Both the position numbers and the translations under genes were made by a program. A DNA stretch of 64,000 bases, from contig NZ_AP025286.1 of assembly GCF_036492245.1 (NCBI RefSeq), forward strand, positions 2,666,001 to 2,730,000, in the 5' to 3' direction. The stretch comes from Treponema bryantii. Lineage in GTDB: Bacteria; Spirochaetota; Spirochaetia; Treponematales; Treponemataceae. The notes under the pieces are model-generated. The model was not told the origin of the DNA. It saw only the letters and a list, made by a program, of their open reading frames with translations, and did not search any database. Shown here piece after piece: positions 1-9,741 of this stretch (positions are counted from its first letter, which is position 1; every line of letters starts with the position of its first letter).

Positions 1-885
1 TTTAAAAAGCTTACGAATATTCTCATCAACAAGATTGCTGAGTTCTTCCGGCGATGTTCCACGAACCTCGGCTGCAAAATTATAAACATGCTCAACATTT
101 ACCGGAGTGTTTACAGTCCCTCGCAACGGCACCGGAGCAAGATAAGGCGCATCGGTTTCACACAAAAAGCGGTCTGCAGGAACAAATTTTAAAAGTTCTT
201 TTATCGCCTCTAGCTTAGCTTTTTTGTTGTAGGTAACGGCTCCGCCAAAAGCAATATACCAGCCACGGTCAAGAAAAGCACGGGCTTCATCAATTCCGTA
301 GCTATAGCAGTGAATAATTCCGTTATCGTAGCCAACGTTTTTTATACAGGCGAGAGAGTCTTCAAAGGCATCGCGGCTGTGAACAATTACAGGAAGGTTT
401 AATTCACGGGCAAGCTCCAGATGAGACTCAAACATTTCGCGTTCACCACGGTAAGTTGCCTCATCAAAATCAGATTCACAACGGCCATCCTCTCCACTCG
501 GATTCCAGTGATGGTCCAGCCCACACTCACCCACCGCAACAATTTTACGATTAAGAGTATCCTGGTCTCCACATGCAGAAGCAGCTTCTATAGATTGACG
601 CAGAATCTTCATCTGATTCTCTCTGTCATGAATTGCTCCGACATCAGGCCAGATACCGGCAGTAAAATACATAAACTCGCGGACTTTAGCAGCAAGTTTT
701 CCGTCTGTAATTCCGGCAATAGCCTGTTCAACACAAGACTGACGCTCTGCCAGATCATCACAATGAGTTCCTATATCAAGACCAAAAAAACAGTTACGCG
801 CAGCCATGGTAGACAAAACTTCTACACCGTTTACTCCGCGTTCTGTCGTCATCATTTTAAAATGGAAATGTGTATCTGAAAACAT
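1..885 (-). CDS. TatD family metal-dependent hydrolase (partial, C-terminal end outside window)
   Basis: Translation of the minus strand from an ATG at 885 gives 295 residues with no stop before the window edge, so the last residues are missing. The protein starts with the metal-binding pattern FSDTHFHF and carries VAVGECGLDHHW, VIVHSRDAFED, GIIHCYSYG and FLCETDAPYLAP, the ordered metal-ligand motifs of TatD/YcfH hydrolases (amidohydrolase-fold metallo-nucleases, cytoplasmic). An insert before the GECGLD motif is slightly longer than usual. There is no Shine-Dalgarno; a candidate promoter (TTGTAT-N17-TAAACT) ends 6 nt before the ATG, so the mRNA may be leaderless. Family assignment is secure; the physiological substrate is unknown. 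Confidence 0.9.
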   Translation of the reverse strand, partial: MFSDTHFHFKMMTTERGVNGVEVLSTMAARNCFFGLDIGTHCDDLAERQSCVEQAIAGITDGKLAAKVREFMYFTAGIWPDVGAIHDRENQMKILRQSIEAASACGDQDTLNRKIVAVGECGLDHHWNPSGEDGRCESDFDEATYRGEREMFESHLELARELNLPVIVHSRDAFEDSLACIKNVGYDNGIIHCYSYGIDEARAFLDRGWYIAFGGAVTYNKKAKLEAIKELLKFVPADRFLCETDAPYLAPVPLRGTVNTPVNVEHVYNFAAEVRGTSPEELSNLVDENIRKLFK

Positions 886-949
886 AGTGTGAGTTTATCA
901 ATTTATAAACAAAAATACAAATAACAGAAAATGACTGATTATTTAAAAA

Positions 950-978
950 TTGACAACAGAGAATTTTTCTTATATATT
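950..978 (+). promoter_or_regulatory. sigma70-type promoter of the 1013 gene
   Basis: TTGACA at 950-955, a 17-bp spacer, and TATATT at 973-978 give a near-consensus promoter about 34 nt before the start codon at 1013. The start is preceded by an AAGAGGT ribosome binding site. Confidence 0.6.
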
Positions 979-1012
979 CAATTTAAAATAAACAAATTAA
1001 AAAAGAGGTATT

Positions 1013-1744
1013 ATGTCATCTTCTAATTCTCACATACCAAAGATATCTTCAATTCTCACTTTTATATTTCTAATAGCTTTTCCAGTAGCATTTGAATTGT
1101 TATTTTCATTTATACAAGCTTTAAATTATGATTTTGAAATTTTGCCTGTAATTATTTGTGGAATCTATTTGCTTTCTGCCCTTATAATACAATTCAAAGG
1201 TGATGTTGTACTAAGAAAGAAGTTTTTAGTTATCATATTATTTTTTATTCTTCCATTAGCATCACTGGCTATTATGACTACAAAAACCAATTACTGGTAT
1301 AAACCATATGATCTAAAAAAAACAACAGCAACAGTTTATTTATATAATGAAAGTTCTAGTGAGGAAATCAAAAGAATAACCTGTACAAGCAATATTCCAT
1401 ACACACTGATTGATAAATTTTATGCTTTTGTGTGGTATAAATCTAACGATAAATGGATACTTCTGGAAAAAAAGAAAAGAGCAGTGTTAAAAATAAGACC
1501 TGGAGTAACAACTTTTGAAATTCAAACAGAAAATGATAAATCAAAAAAATATATAGTTGATTTGAATATGCCTGATATAAAAGTATCAGACGGAGATGAA
1601 ATATTCCTGTGTTATGGCGGTAAAAACTTCTTCCAGTTTACACCAGATACTAAAGCACGTAAAGCCATTATAGATGGAACCTTTACAGGAACTATTTCTT
1701 TACCAGAAGGTGCTCCTTCAAGTAAAAAAGAAGAAACTAAATAA
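1013..1744 (+). CDS. hypothetical membrane protein
   Basis: This is a 243-residue protein I do not recognise. The first ~95 residues hold three strongly hydrophobic stretches (about 11-37, 43-60 and 70-88) that should span the membrane. The rest is soluble and rich in Lys, Thr and beta-branched residues, probably outside the membrane. It starts at an ATG with AGAGGT in front. The next gene, 26 nt downstream, also encodes a small membrane protein in the same direction, so the two probably form an operon. No catalytic motif is visible. Confidence 0.6.
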   Translation: MSSSNSHIPKISSILTFIFLIAFPVAFELLFSFIQALNYDFEILPVIICGIYLLSALIIQFKGDVVLRKKFLVIILFFILPLASLAIMTTKTNYWYKPYDLKKTTATVYLYNESSSEEIKRITCTSNIPYTLIDKFYAFVWYKSNDKWILLEKKKRAVLKIRPGVTTFEIQTENDKSKKYIVDLNMPDIKVSDGDEIFLCYGGKNFFQFTPDTKARKAIIDGTFTGTISLPEGAPSSKKEETK

Positions 1745-1770
1745 AATTACAAAGTTATCAGGAGCGTTTT

Positions 1771-2319
1771 ATGATGAACCCAGATTGCCAGTTATTAAAA
1801 GATTTTTATGTAAAAGTATTTGAAACTGAATCATATAGAAATTTTGCCGGAACAGATGATTACATATATGAATTTGAAAAAAAACTTATAAAAACTGAAG
1901 GATTAATTAAGATTTTAAGTTTTATTATTCTTTTTGCTATATATCTTTCACTAATTCTTTTTTTTAGAGGTGCATATAAAAAAATAATTATTCTTCCCCT
2001 TTTAATTGTTGCATTGATAATTACAAAGATCTTTCAGAAAACATATAAATCAAAAATAAAAGCAGCATATAAAAAATTGGAAATATACCGAAAAGAAGTT
2101 CAGGATATTGCTGCACAAACAGAAAATCCTCCACTTCCAGACGACAAATTTACACCAGAGCATTTTAATAATTTAATAGCAGTTTTTGAATCTGGGCGTG
2201 CAGACAACCTTAAAGAAGCTCTAATTACTTATGATCAAGATCTCAAACATAATGAAAAGATAGAAGAACTTAGAAATATCCGTAGCGCAATTAATTCCTA
2301 TCATTACTACTATATCTAA
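1771..2319 (+). CDS. hypothetical membrane protein
   Basis: A 182-residue protein with an N-terminal soluble ~45 residues, two adjacent hydrophobic helices (about 47-65 and 69-87), and a Lys/Glu-rich C-terminal half that is predicted to be helical. The start ATGATG follows CAGGAGCG. It probably forms a two-gene unit with the membrane protein just upstream. I see no known domain and assign no function. Confidence 0.6.
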   Translation: MMNPDCQLLKDFYVKVFETESYRNFAGTDDYIYEFEKKLIKTEGLIKILSFIILFAIYLSLILFFRGAYKKIIILPLLIVALIITKIFQKTYKSKIKAAYKKLEIYRKEVQDIAAQTENPPLPDDKFTPEHFNNLIAVFESGRADNLKEALITYDQDLKHNEKIEELRNIRSAINSYHYYYI

Positions 2320-2328
2320 CTGTATATA

Positions 2329-3375
2329 TCAGCAATGCCACAGCGGGGTTGCAAGTTTATTGCTGAACGGCTGAGGTTTTGTAAAATCTGGCAGCCAGCT
2401 GGTATCATCACTTAATTCCTGATAAAACAGATACTCAAAATCATAGGCTTCGATGAGGTCCTGAATATCTGCGTCTTCTTCGGCAGTTACGAGGCGGTTT
2501 TCGAGATTGGAGAGGGCGCGCCTGCGGGCTGCAAGCTGAGTCTCGGATTCGTTGAATTTTACCGGGGTATACTGGTTCATCAGAGAAATAATGGCGCGCC
2601 CGTCGGCGTTTTCTTTAAGCCACGCGAGGACGTCGGCGGTTTCGGCGAAATGGCCGGGCATAAAAAGGTGTCGGATAATTACGCCGGAAAGCAGTTTGTC
2701 GCGTGGCTGGCCGGGTTCTGCCCATTCGGCGGGTTTCGCATCGGGAGGTTCTGGGATTTCGGCAATTTCAAGCGGATTATTGTCAATCATCCAGCAGATT
2801 GCGGCAGTTGCTGCCTCTGGATAATTCGGGGCTGCAAACAGTGACTTTGAAAGAGTTCCGTCCAGTGTTTTAAGGTCGGGCAGCCATATTGTTACAAGGC
2901 CCTTTAAAAGCTCGAGCATTTCCACGGTTTCATAAGCGGAAGAGTTCCAGCAGAACGGTATTGTAACTCCACGGTCGCGGGCTTTACGTAAACAGGCTGC
3001 GATTTTTGGGATGTGGTGGCTGCCTGTAACAAGATTTATGTTTTCTGCCCCTGCGGACTGAAGGCGCAGGCAGATGTCGGCAAATTCTTCTTCATCAACT
3101 ACACGGCCAAGTCCATCCTGACTGATCTGATAGTTCTGACAAAAAGCACAGCGCAATGTACAACCGGTAAAAAAGATTGTTCCGCTTCCACCGAAAACTG
3201 TTACCAGAGGCTCTTCTCCAAAATGAAGGCCGGCAAAAGCTATACGGAGGTCGGCTGGTTCACGACAGAAACCGGCACTTCGAGTCTGCTCAGAGACCTC
3301 GAAACGATCTGCCTCACAGGCTCTCGGACACTGACGACAGTTTTTATAGAGCGCTTCTATCTGTGATTTTTCCAT
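2329..3375 (-). CDS. PflX-like radical SAM protein
   Basis: A 348-residue radical SAM protein. The N-terminus has a Cys-rich segment (C13, C16, C20, C37 in CRQCPRAC and GFC). It is followed by the cluster-binding CxxxCxxC motif GCTLRCAFCQN (C72, C76, C79), and an NLVTGSHHIP / IPFCWNSSAYE barrel core. This arrangement matches COG1313 (PflX-type) proteins, which resemble pyruvate-formate-lyase activases but whose targets are unknown. Its start overlaps the stop of the upstream 3375-3788 gene by one base (TAATG), indicating translational coupling. Several stretches are more GC-rich than the neighbours. Confidence 0.85.
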   Translation of the reverse strand: MEKSQIEALYKNCRQCPRACEADRFEVSEQTRSAGFCREPADLRIAFAGLHFGEEPLVTVFGGSGTIFFTGCTLRCAFCQNYQISQDGLGRVVDEEEFADICLRLQSAGAENINLVTGSHHIPKIAACLRKARDRGVTIPFCWNSSAYETVEMLELLKGLVTIWLPDLKTLDGTLSKSLFAAPNYPEAATAAICWMIDNNPLEIAEIPEPPDAKPAEWAEPGQPRDKLLSGVIIRHLFMPGHFAETADVLAWLKENADGRAIISLMNQYTPVKFNESETQLAARRRALSNLENRLVTAEEDADIQDLIEAYDFEYLFYQELSDDTSWLPDFTKPQPFSNKLATPLWHC

Positions 3376-3788
3376 TAATATGCGCCCTTGCTTACAAGAA
3401 TCTTCATCAAATCCTGAAGTACATCAACATCAAGATCTTCTGCTTCAAAATTTACAAGGCGGCCGAATTCATTCCAGTCTGCATCAGAAATAAACTCCTG
3501 AAATTCATCACTGTTCTCAAGAAATGCAAGATATGCTGCCAATCGGTTCTGATTTTCTTCTGATGGTTCTGCTTTTATATCTGCTGAGCGGTAAATATAC
3601 TCATTTTCCCAATATTCATAAACAGAATCTGCCAGTTCACCCACCATTGCTGCATTACGTTCAAAAAGGCGGCGCAGGTCATTTTTTACGCGGTTATAAT
3701 CAGATTTTCCACCGTTATTCTGGCGGTCATGTTTTAGAGATTTCTGCATATCAGAAAGAAATTTATTAATGTCTGTCATATCTTCCAT
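3375..3788 (-). CDS. hypothetical protein coupled to radical SAM gene
   Basis: A 137-residue acidic, soluble, probably all-helical protein that I do not recognise. Its stop codon overlaps the ATG of the downstream PflX-like gene (TAATG), so the two are translated together. A TATAAT sequence overlaps the first ATG (3788). If that is the -10 box, the true start is the in-frame ATG at 3779 (MTDINKF), 7 nt after it. No catalytic motif is visible. Confidence 0.65.
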   Translation of the reverse strand: MEDMTDINKFLSDMQKSLKHDRQNNGGKSDYNRVKNDLRRLFERNAAMVGELADSVYEYWENEYIYRSADIKAEPSEENQNRLAAYLAFLENSDEFQEFISDADWNEFGRLVNFEAEDLDVDVLQDLMKILVSKGAY

Positions 3789-3884
3789 TATATCATTTTT
3801 TATGATTCTGGTGCTAGTTCAAATACAAATGGAATTCTTTCTATAATTTCTCATTATTTTCTCATTATTTTTATAAATTCGTGC

Positions 3885-3899
3885 TATAATATTTGCCGT
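3885..3899 (+). promoter_or_regulatory. -10 box of malQ, suggesting a leaderless mRNA
   Basis: TATAAT at 3885-3890 lies only 9 nt before the ATG at 3900, and no Shine-Dalgarno is present. No good -35 box is seen at the right distance. Confidence 0.45.
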
Positions 3900-5960
3900 A
3901 TGACTAAGGGAAAATTGACTGGAACTGCGGTTCCGCTAGGTGCATTATATACAAAAGATAATCCTGTAATTGGAGAATTTCCAGATTTAAAACCGTTTGC
4001 TGACTTCTGTAAATCTGCTGGAATCTCTATTATCCAGCTTCTGCCGGTAAACGACACTGGAACACAAAGTTCGCCATATTCAGGTCTTTCTGCTTTTGCT
4101 CTTCATCCTATCTATATACGTATTTCTACTATTGAAGGATTCGATGCACTATATTCATCAGATGCAAAATTTAAAACAACTTATGATGATCTGTATAAAA
4201 ATCATAAATACTGTCTGCGATACGACTATGACGGCATTTTGAATGCAAAAACTGATCTTTTGAAACAGCTTTACGACAATACTGACGAGGGAAAAACGGG
4301 AGAAGCTGGAGCTGCCCTTTCTAAGTGGATAAAAGCTAATTCATGGGTAAAAGATTATGCGGTTTATAAGAACTTAAAGTGGAATTATATGCAGGCTTCA
4401 TGGAAAAGCTGGCTTGATTCAGACCGCTCAAAAACTAAGGAAGAAATCACTGCTCTCTGGAATAAAAAGGCCTTCAAAAAGGAACATCTGTTCTATGCCT
4501 GGACTCAGATGATTGCCGATGCTCAGTTTAAGGACGCTGTTGAATATGTTCACGGTCTTGGTCTCAAACTCAAAGGTGATATGCCAATTCTGATGAATGA
4601 AGATTCTGCAGATGCCTGGGCTTATCCGGAAGTATTTAATCAGGATCTCCGCGCCGGCGCACCTGCTGATGGTGATAATCCGAACGGACAGAACTGGGGA
4701 TTCCCTACCTATAACTGGAAAAATCTTAAAGAAGATAATTACAGCTGGTGGAAGGACCGCCTTAAAAATGCTTCAAAATATTATGATGCATATCGTCTCG
4801 ATCATATTCTGGGCTTTTTCCGCATCTGGGCAATTCCAGAAGCAGATTTGAATGCCTTAAATGGTCATACTGAGCCTTATGCTTTCATCAAAAAAACTGA
4901 TTTATATGAACTTGGTTTTGATGATGACCGCATCCGCTGGTTGAGTCAGCCTCATATTCCAACTAATGTAATTGAAGACATTACCTGGAATCATGATAAG
5001 GCGCATCAGATTCTCGCAATTTTCTGTAATAAGATTGACGGTGAAGAGCTCTGGCGTTTTGATCCGTCTGTAACCGGCTCAAAGATGATTGAGAGTGCAG
5101 ATCTTTCTGAACTCTGTGCAGTTGATGCAATTCCACGCGTAAAGAAAGTACTGGAAGATTACTGGAGCAATCGCACTCTTCTTGAAATTTCAAAGAACAA
5201 GTATGTTCCGCTGTGGACTTATGGTCAGTCTACTTCATGGGGCACTTTAAACGATAAAGAAAAAACTTCTCTGCTCGAGTGTTTTGATGAATTGAATTCA
5301 AAAAACGAAAAGCTCTGGAAAAAGCAGGCTGACGAAATCTTTGCTGCAATTACCGGTGCCGTAAAGATGATTCCTTGTGGTGAAGACCTTGGCGTAAGTA
5401 TTGAATGTGTTCCAAAAACTATGGAAGCACATAAAATACTTGGACTGCGCGTAGTTCGCTGGTGCCGTGAATGGAGCAAACCGGGTCAGCCTTATGTTCC
5501 TTTTGCTGATTATACTCCACTTTCGGTTACTACCACATCTGTTCATGATTCATCTACAATACGTGAATGGTGGGAAACTGAAAAAGAAAGCGTAAAGGCA
5601 TTTATTTTGCAGAACGGCGATGCCTTTGGAATTGAAACCGGTGCAAAGGATGGACCTTTGTTCACTGCATCAAAAGAAGAAATTGAACCTAAAGCCACAG
5701 CAATTGCTCAGTCAGATTTCACTCCGGAAATCGCGGAGTCTATTCTCAAAGCGTCTTCAACTTCTGCAAGCCAGTGGTTCATTCCACCGCTTCAGGATTT
5801 CCTTTATATGTCTAAAAATCTGTGGCTGGAAAAAGCTTCAGATGAACGCATAAATATTCCGGGCACGGTTACTGCCTTTAACTGGACATACCGTCTGCCT
5901 TGCACGGTTGAAGAGCTGTGTGCAAACAATGATTTAATAAACAAAATTAAGAGGATATAA
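3900..5960 (+). CDS. malQ: 4-alpha-glucanotransferase (amylomaltase, GH77)
   Basis: A 686-residue cytoplasmic enzyme that transfers maltooligosyl units between alpha-1,4-glucans. GH77 landmarks appear in order: IIQLLPVNDTG and SPYSGLSAFALHP near the N-terminus, LKGDMPILMNEDSADAW, AYRLDHILGFFRIW with the nucleophile Asp, PCGEDLGVSIECVP with the acid/base Glu, then TTSVHDSSTIREWW. Length is near the usual 500-700. The stop is 1 nt before the start of the next gene, a very large GH13 amylase, so the two form a starch/glycogen-using operon. Confidence 0.93.
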   Translation: MTKGKLTGTAVPLGALYTKDNPVIGEFPDLKPFADFCKSAGISIIQLLPVNDTGTQSSPYSGLSAFALHPIYIRISTIEGFDALYSSDAKFKTTYDDLYKNHKYCLRYDYDGILNAKTDLLKQLYDNTDEGKTGEAGAALSKWIKANSWVKDYAVYKNLKWNYMQASWKSWLDSDRSKTKEEITALWNKKAFKKEHLFYAWTQMIADAQFKDAVEYVHGLGLKLKGDMPILMNEDSADAWAYPEVFNQDLRAGAPADGDNPNGQNWGFPTYNWKNLKEDNYSWWKDRLKNASKYYDAYRLDHILGFFRIWAIPEADLNALNGHTEPYAFIKKTDLYELGFDDDRIRWLSQPHIPTNVIEDITWNHDKAHQILAIFCNKIDGEELWRFDPSVTGSKMIESADLSELCAVDAIPRVKKVLEDYWSNRTLLEISKNKYVPLWTYGQSTSWGTLNDKEKTSLLECFDELNSKNEKLWKKQADEIFAAITGAVKMIPCGEDLGVSIECVPKTMEAHKILGLRVVRWCREWSKPGQPYVPFADYTPLSVTTTSVHDSSTIREWWETEKESVKAFILQNGDAFGIETGAKDGPLFTASKEEIEPKATAIAQSDFTPEIAESILKASSTSASQWFIPPLQDFLYMSKNLWLEKASDERINIPGTVTAFNWTYRLPCTVEELCANNDLINKIKRI

Positions 5961-5961
5961 A

Positions 5962-8900
5962 ATGAAGATTTCACACAACGAGTTTCACATCAGCAGAAAG
6001 GTACGTGATTTGTGTACTTTCGATAAGGGACTTTTTGCTTCAAGCGGAAATGTTGTTTTTGCAAACATGAGCAACGTCCGTAATTTCCAGCTGCTGTTCA
6101 ATAATTATATTGAACATGTTACTGGTGATGAAAGCAAGAAACTCTCTGCCGGTCAGCTGAATGCGATGGGACTCATTGATGAGATTCTTCATTATGTTTG
6201 TATGCTTTACCGCCGCGACAAAGTAGCTTCGTTCGGACGGGATTTACTTGCGGAACTCGATAAGGAATACGGCAAGTCAGAAATCGACGCCCTCCTCCTT
6301 GATTTTATGAAAGAGTTTCCTCCGGTTGCAGTTTATCAGGAAAAAATCCGACCTGAAGAATATCTGGCACAAACAGAACTCGATGCAGGCACAGGTCTTG
6401 AACGCTCAAACCGCGAACAGACTCTCGAGGAACTGATTCTCCTTCATCTTGCAAATGAAAATCAGGCTTTTAAGCCTTTCCTTCTTCTTTTTGATGATAA
6501 GGTTCTTGCTAAAAATCCTCTTTACAAAACTACCTGGAAATCAATTCAAAAATATGCTGCAACACAGCCGACCTTCGGACCTTTTAATCATGACCTGATT
6601 ACACTTCTCCGTGAGCCTCAGGTATTTGCTCCTGACAGTCTGCGCGGTCAGCTTGAATATCTTCAGAAATACTGGGATAAGTTCCTCGGTGAATGGCTCA
6701 AGCGAATCTTAGCCGGAATGGACACAATCTCCGAAGAAGAAAAGGCTGCATGGCAGGGTTTTGGCGGCGGCGATCTGCCGGACATGGTTCCGTATTCTTT
6801 TGAAAATCTTATGAACGAATACGAGCGTTTTTCTGCTGACAGTGCCTGGATGCCGAATGTTATTCTTATGGCAAAGACTGTACTTGTCTGGCTCGACCAG
6901 CTCACAAAACAGTACGGCTACCCTATTACTAGACTCGACCAGATTCCAGATGCAGAACTCGACCGTCTTCGCGACGAGGGCTTTACAGGTCTCTGGCTCA
7001 TCGGCCTTTGGGAACGTTCTAAGGCAAGTAAAAGAATCAAACAGATTTGCGGAAACCCGGAAGCAGCTGCGTCTGCCTACTCTCTTTATGATTATAATAT
7101 TGCTTCAAATATCGGTGGCTGGGATGCTCTTTCTAATCTCCGTCAGCGCTGCTGGCAGAGAGGAATCCGTCTTGCATCCGACATGGTTCCAAACCACACA
7201 GGTATGGACAGCGACTGGGTTATCAATCATCCTGATTACTTTATTCAGCGCCGCGATAATCCCTTCCCACAGTACTCCTTTAATGGAGAAAACCTTTCTC
7301 AGGATGGCCGCATTTCACTTTTCCTCGAAGACCATTACTACAGCAAGAATGACTGTTCTGTAGTTTTCAAGCGTGTTGATAATTCGAATGGTGATACACG
7401 CTATATCTACCATGGAAACGACGGTACAGGTCTTCCCTGGAACGATACTGCCCAGATTGACTTTTTGAATCCTGCAGCCCGCGAAGCAGTTATGCAGGAA
7501 ATCTTACATGTTGCTCATAACTTCCCTATCATCCGTTTTGATGCGGCTATGGTTCTTGCTAAAAAATCTATCCGCCGCCTGTGGTACCCGGAGCCGGGAC
7601 ATGGAGGAGACATTGCAACCCGTTCAGAAACAGGCCTCAGCACACAGCAGTTCAACGACGCAATTCCAAATGAGTTCTGGCGTGAGGTTGTAGACCGCGT
7701 TGCTCAGGAATGCCCGGACACTCTTCTTCTTGCCGAAGCTTTCTGGATGATGGAAGGCTACTTTGTACGCACTCTCGGCATGCACCGCGTTTACAACTCG
7801 GCATTCATGAACATGCTTAAAAAAGAAGAAAATCAGAAATACCGCGACACTATCAAAAATACAATCACCTTTGATCCGCAGGTTCTTAAACGCTATGTAA
7901 ACTTTATGAACAACCCGGATGAGGAAACTGCGATTGCTCAGTTCGGCGACGGCGACAAGTACTTTGGTGTATGTACACTTATGATTACTATGCCGGGTCT
8001 TCCAATGTTCGGTCACGGTCAGATTGAAGGCTTTACTGAAAAATACGGAATGGAATATACAAAGGCTTACAAGGACGAAAAGCCAAGTCAGTATCTTGTA
8101 GACCGTCACTGGCATGACATTTTCCCTCTTATGAAAAAGCGCTACCTCTTCTCTGGAGTTGAAAACTTCCTTCTTTATGATTTATGGGAAGACGGCCATG
8201 TAAATGAAAACGTATTTGCTTATTCAAACGGCTGCGGCAACGAGCGTGCTATCGTATTCTACAACAACAAGTACGACCAGGCTCACGGCTGGATTAAGCA
8301 GTCAGATCCTTATGCTGTAAAAACCGGCAATGGTAATGAAGTTGTTATGAAGAGCCGCAGCGTGTCTGAAGGTCTTAACCTCACAGCTGAAGACGACAAG
8401 TACTGCATTTTCCAGGAACATAAGAGCCGCCTGTGGTATATCCGCAAGAGCAGAGAAATCTGTGAAAAAGGTATGTTCGTAATGCTCAACGGCTTCGAAT
8501 ATCAGGTTTATCTGAATGTTCATCAGGTTAGCGATGAAGCAGACGGACGCTACCGCATTTTGTGTGTATCGCTCAACGGTAAGGGCTGTGAAGACATTGA
8601 AACTGCTTGGCAGGAAATCATCTATAAAGATTTATATGATGTACTTTCCAAGTTTGCAGAAAAAACATTTGTGCCACTTGTTGAAGCATTCGCAGAAGCT
8701 CCAGCTGGTAAAGCACCTGCAATTACAACAATTCTCAAGGATGCAGAAAAGCCTGCACTTGAGTTCTACAAATTTGCAGAAAAACTTGCCGCTGCAGAAA
8801 CTAAAGAAAAAACTGCAAAAGAAAAGCCTGCCACAAAAACAAAGAGTCCAGCAAAGAAGACTGCAGATAATTCTGCAAAGGCATATAAGCTATTCTGCGA

Positions 8901-9570
8901 CCGCGTAAAAACTATTGCGAAACTCCATAAGGCTGCAGCTACAAAAACTCCTGCTGACCTTCAGAAAGCACTTTCACGCGCTGCATCAACAGCAAAAGCA
9001 GATCTGTTTACAAAGCTGATTCTTCAGGCGTCACCGGAAAAAGAAACAGCTCTCCTCGTTTGGGCCGCTTCTTCACTATTCGCAGAAAACGGATTTGCCG
9101 CAAAGTGGAACCTGGGTCGAAAGTTCAATGAATATCTGATGAACGAAAAACTGATTGAAAAATCTCTACGCCCTGTATTTACAAAGCTTTTACTGCTCGC
9201 ATCAAAGAAGACTCCTCTCGATATTGCTGAACTCATTGTACACAGCCGCTACGCCGTACAGCTCGGCGGAATCAACAATTTCGACAACATCATCTGGTTC
9301 AATAAAGAACTCGTAGAAGAAAGTCTGAACGATGCAATTATGCTCATGGCACTGGATTCAAAAGCTGCTAAACTTCCAGAAGTCTTCAAACTTCATAAAG
9401 TTTTATTCGCCGCAAAACTCAAGTCAACTTACAAAGCCGATCTCTTTGTAAAAGAGTTTGCTCCGAAGCCAGCTAAGAAGGCAGTAAAAAAGACCGCAAA
9501 GACTCCTGCAAAGAAGCCTTCTAAGAAGACTGCAACTAGCAAGACCCCTGCAAAAAAGGCTAAGAAGTAA
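5962..9570 (+). CDS. GH13 alpha-amylase family enzyme with Lys/Ala-rich tail
   Basis: A 1202-residue protein. The GH13 barrel occupies about residues 280-830. It shows region I (SDMVPNHTGMD), region II (IIRFDAAMVLAKK, nucleophile Asp), region III (LLLAEAFWMMEG, acid/base Glu) and an altered region IV (FMNNPDEE instead of the usual HDN/NHD). An N-terminal ~280-residue helical segment has no signal peptide, so the enzyme should be cytoplasmic. From about 930 on there are low-complexity KTKSPAKKT-type linkers, a ~190-residue helical block, and a final ~35 residues composed almost only of Lys, Ala, Pro, Thr and Ser. It probably works with MalQ, encoded 1 nt upstream. The exact substrate is not readable from sequence. 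Confidence 0.85.
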   Translation: MKISHNEFHISRKVRDLCTFDKGLFASSGNVVFANMSNVRNFQLLFNNYIEHVTGDESKKLSAGQLNAMGLIDEILHYVCMLYRRDKVASFGRDLLAELDKEYGKSEIDALLLDFMKEFPPVAVYQEKIRPEEYLAQTELDAGTGLERSNREQTLEELILLHLANENQAFKPFLLLFDDKVLAKNPLYKTTWKSIQKYAATQPTFGPFNHDLITLLREPQVFAPDSLRGQLEYLQKYWDKFLGEWLKRILAGMDTISEEEKAAWQGFGGGDLPDMVPYSFENLMNEYERFSADSAWMPNVILMAKTVLVWLDQLTKQYGYPITRLDQIPDAELDRLRDEGFTGLWLIGLWERSKASKRIKQICGNPEAAASAYSLYDYNIASNIGGWDALSNLRQRCWQRGIRLASDMVPNHTGMDSDWVINHPDYFIQRRDNPFPQYSFNGENLSQDGRISLFLEDHYYSKNDCSVVFKRVDNSNGDTRYIYHGNDGTGLPWNDTAQIDFLNPAAREAVMQEILHVAHNFPIIRFDAAMVLAKKSIRRLWYPEPGHGGDIATRSETGLSTQQFNDAIPNEFWREVVDRVAQECPDTLLLAEAFWMMEGYFVRTLGMHRVYNSAFMNMLKKEENQKYRDTIKNTITFDPQVLKRYVNFMNNPDEETAIAQFGDGDKYFGVCTLMITMPGLPMFGHGQIEGFTEKYGMEYTKAYKDEKPSQYLVDRHWHDIFPLMKKRYLFSGVENFLLYDLWEDGHVNENVFAYSNGCGNERAIVFYNNKYDQAHGWIKQSDPYAVKTGNGNEVVMKSRSVSEGLNLTAEDDKYCIFQEHKSRLWYIRKSREICEKGMFVMLNGFEYQVYLNVHQVSDEADGRYRILCVSLNGKGCEDIETAWQEIIYKDLYDVLSKFAEKTFVPLVEAFAEAPAGKAPAITTILKDAEKPALEFYKFAEKLAAAETKEKTAKEKPATKTKSPAKKTADNSAKAYKLFCDRVKTIAKLHKAAATKTPADLQKALSRAASTAKADLFTKLILQASPEKETALLVWAASSLFAENGFAAKWNLGRKFNEYLMNEKLIEKSLRPVFTKLLLLASKKTPLDIAELIVHSRYAVQLGGINNFDNIIWFNKELVEESLNDAIMLMALDSKAAKLPEVFKLHKVLFAAKLKSTYKADLFVKEFAPKPAKKAVKKTAKTPAKKPSKKTATSKTPAKKAKK

Positions 9571-9620
9571 TACAAACGTATTACAATACTACATCCACAT
9601 TTTTTCTCTCCCAATCACTT

Positions 9621-9678
9621 TTTATGACCTATTTAAATCGCTTTATGACCTACCGCTTTCAAACCTCTGTTTTATAAT
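9621..9678 (+). promoter_or_regulatory. RiPP operon promoter with TTTATGACCTA direct repeats
   Basis: Two direct repeats of TTTATGACCTA start at 9621 and 9642, a period of 21 bp or two helical turns. TTATGACC (9643-9650) is separated by exactly 22 bp from a TATAAT -10 box at 9673-9678. There is no recognisable -35 box, so an activator bound at the repeats is likely. The same TTATGACC-N22-TATAAT layout lies before the divergently placed operon at 18509. A short hairpin (CGTTC-GTT-GAACG, 9689-9701) sits in the leader. Confidence 0.6.
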
Positions 9679-9741
9679 TTTTATTACCCGTTCGTTGAAC
9701 GAGAAAATGCAAAAACTATATTAACAAAACGGAGGTAAACA

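Noticed and set aside
421-879. Open frame on the plus strand over the TatD gene
   Set aside because: The minus strand carries clear TatD motifs across the same bases.
2552-2824. Open frames on the strand opposite genes, here across the PflX-like gene and elsewhere across pgi, GH2 and the nitrogenase-like genes
   Set aside because: They lack binding sites, show no family resemblance and follow the codon structure of well-supported genes on the other strand.
9568-9583. Terminator after the amylase gene (TAATAC-AAAC-GTATTA)
   Set aside because: The stem is short and AT-rich and no T-run follows, so it is too weak to call.
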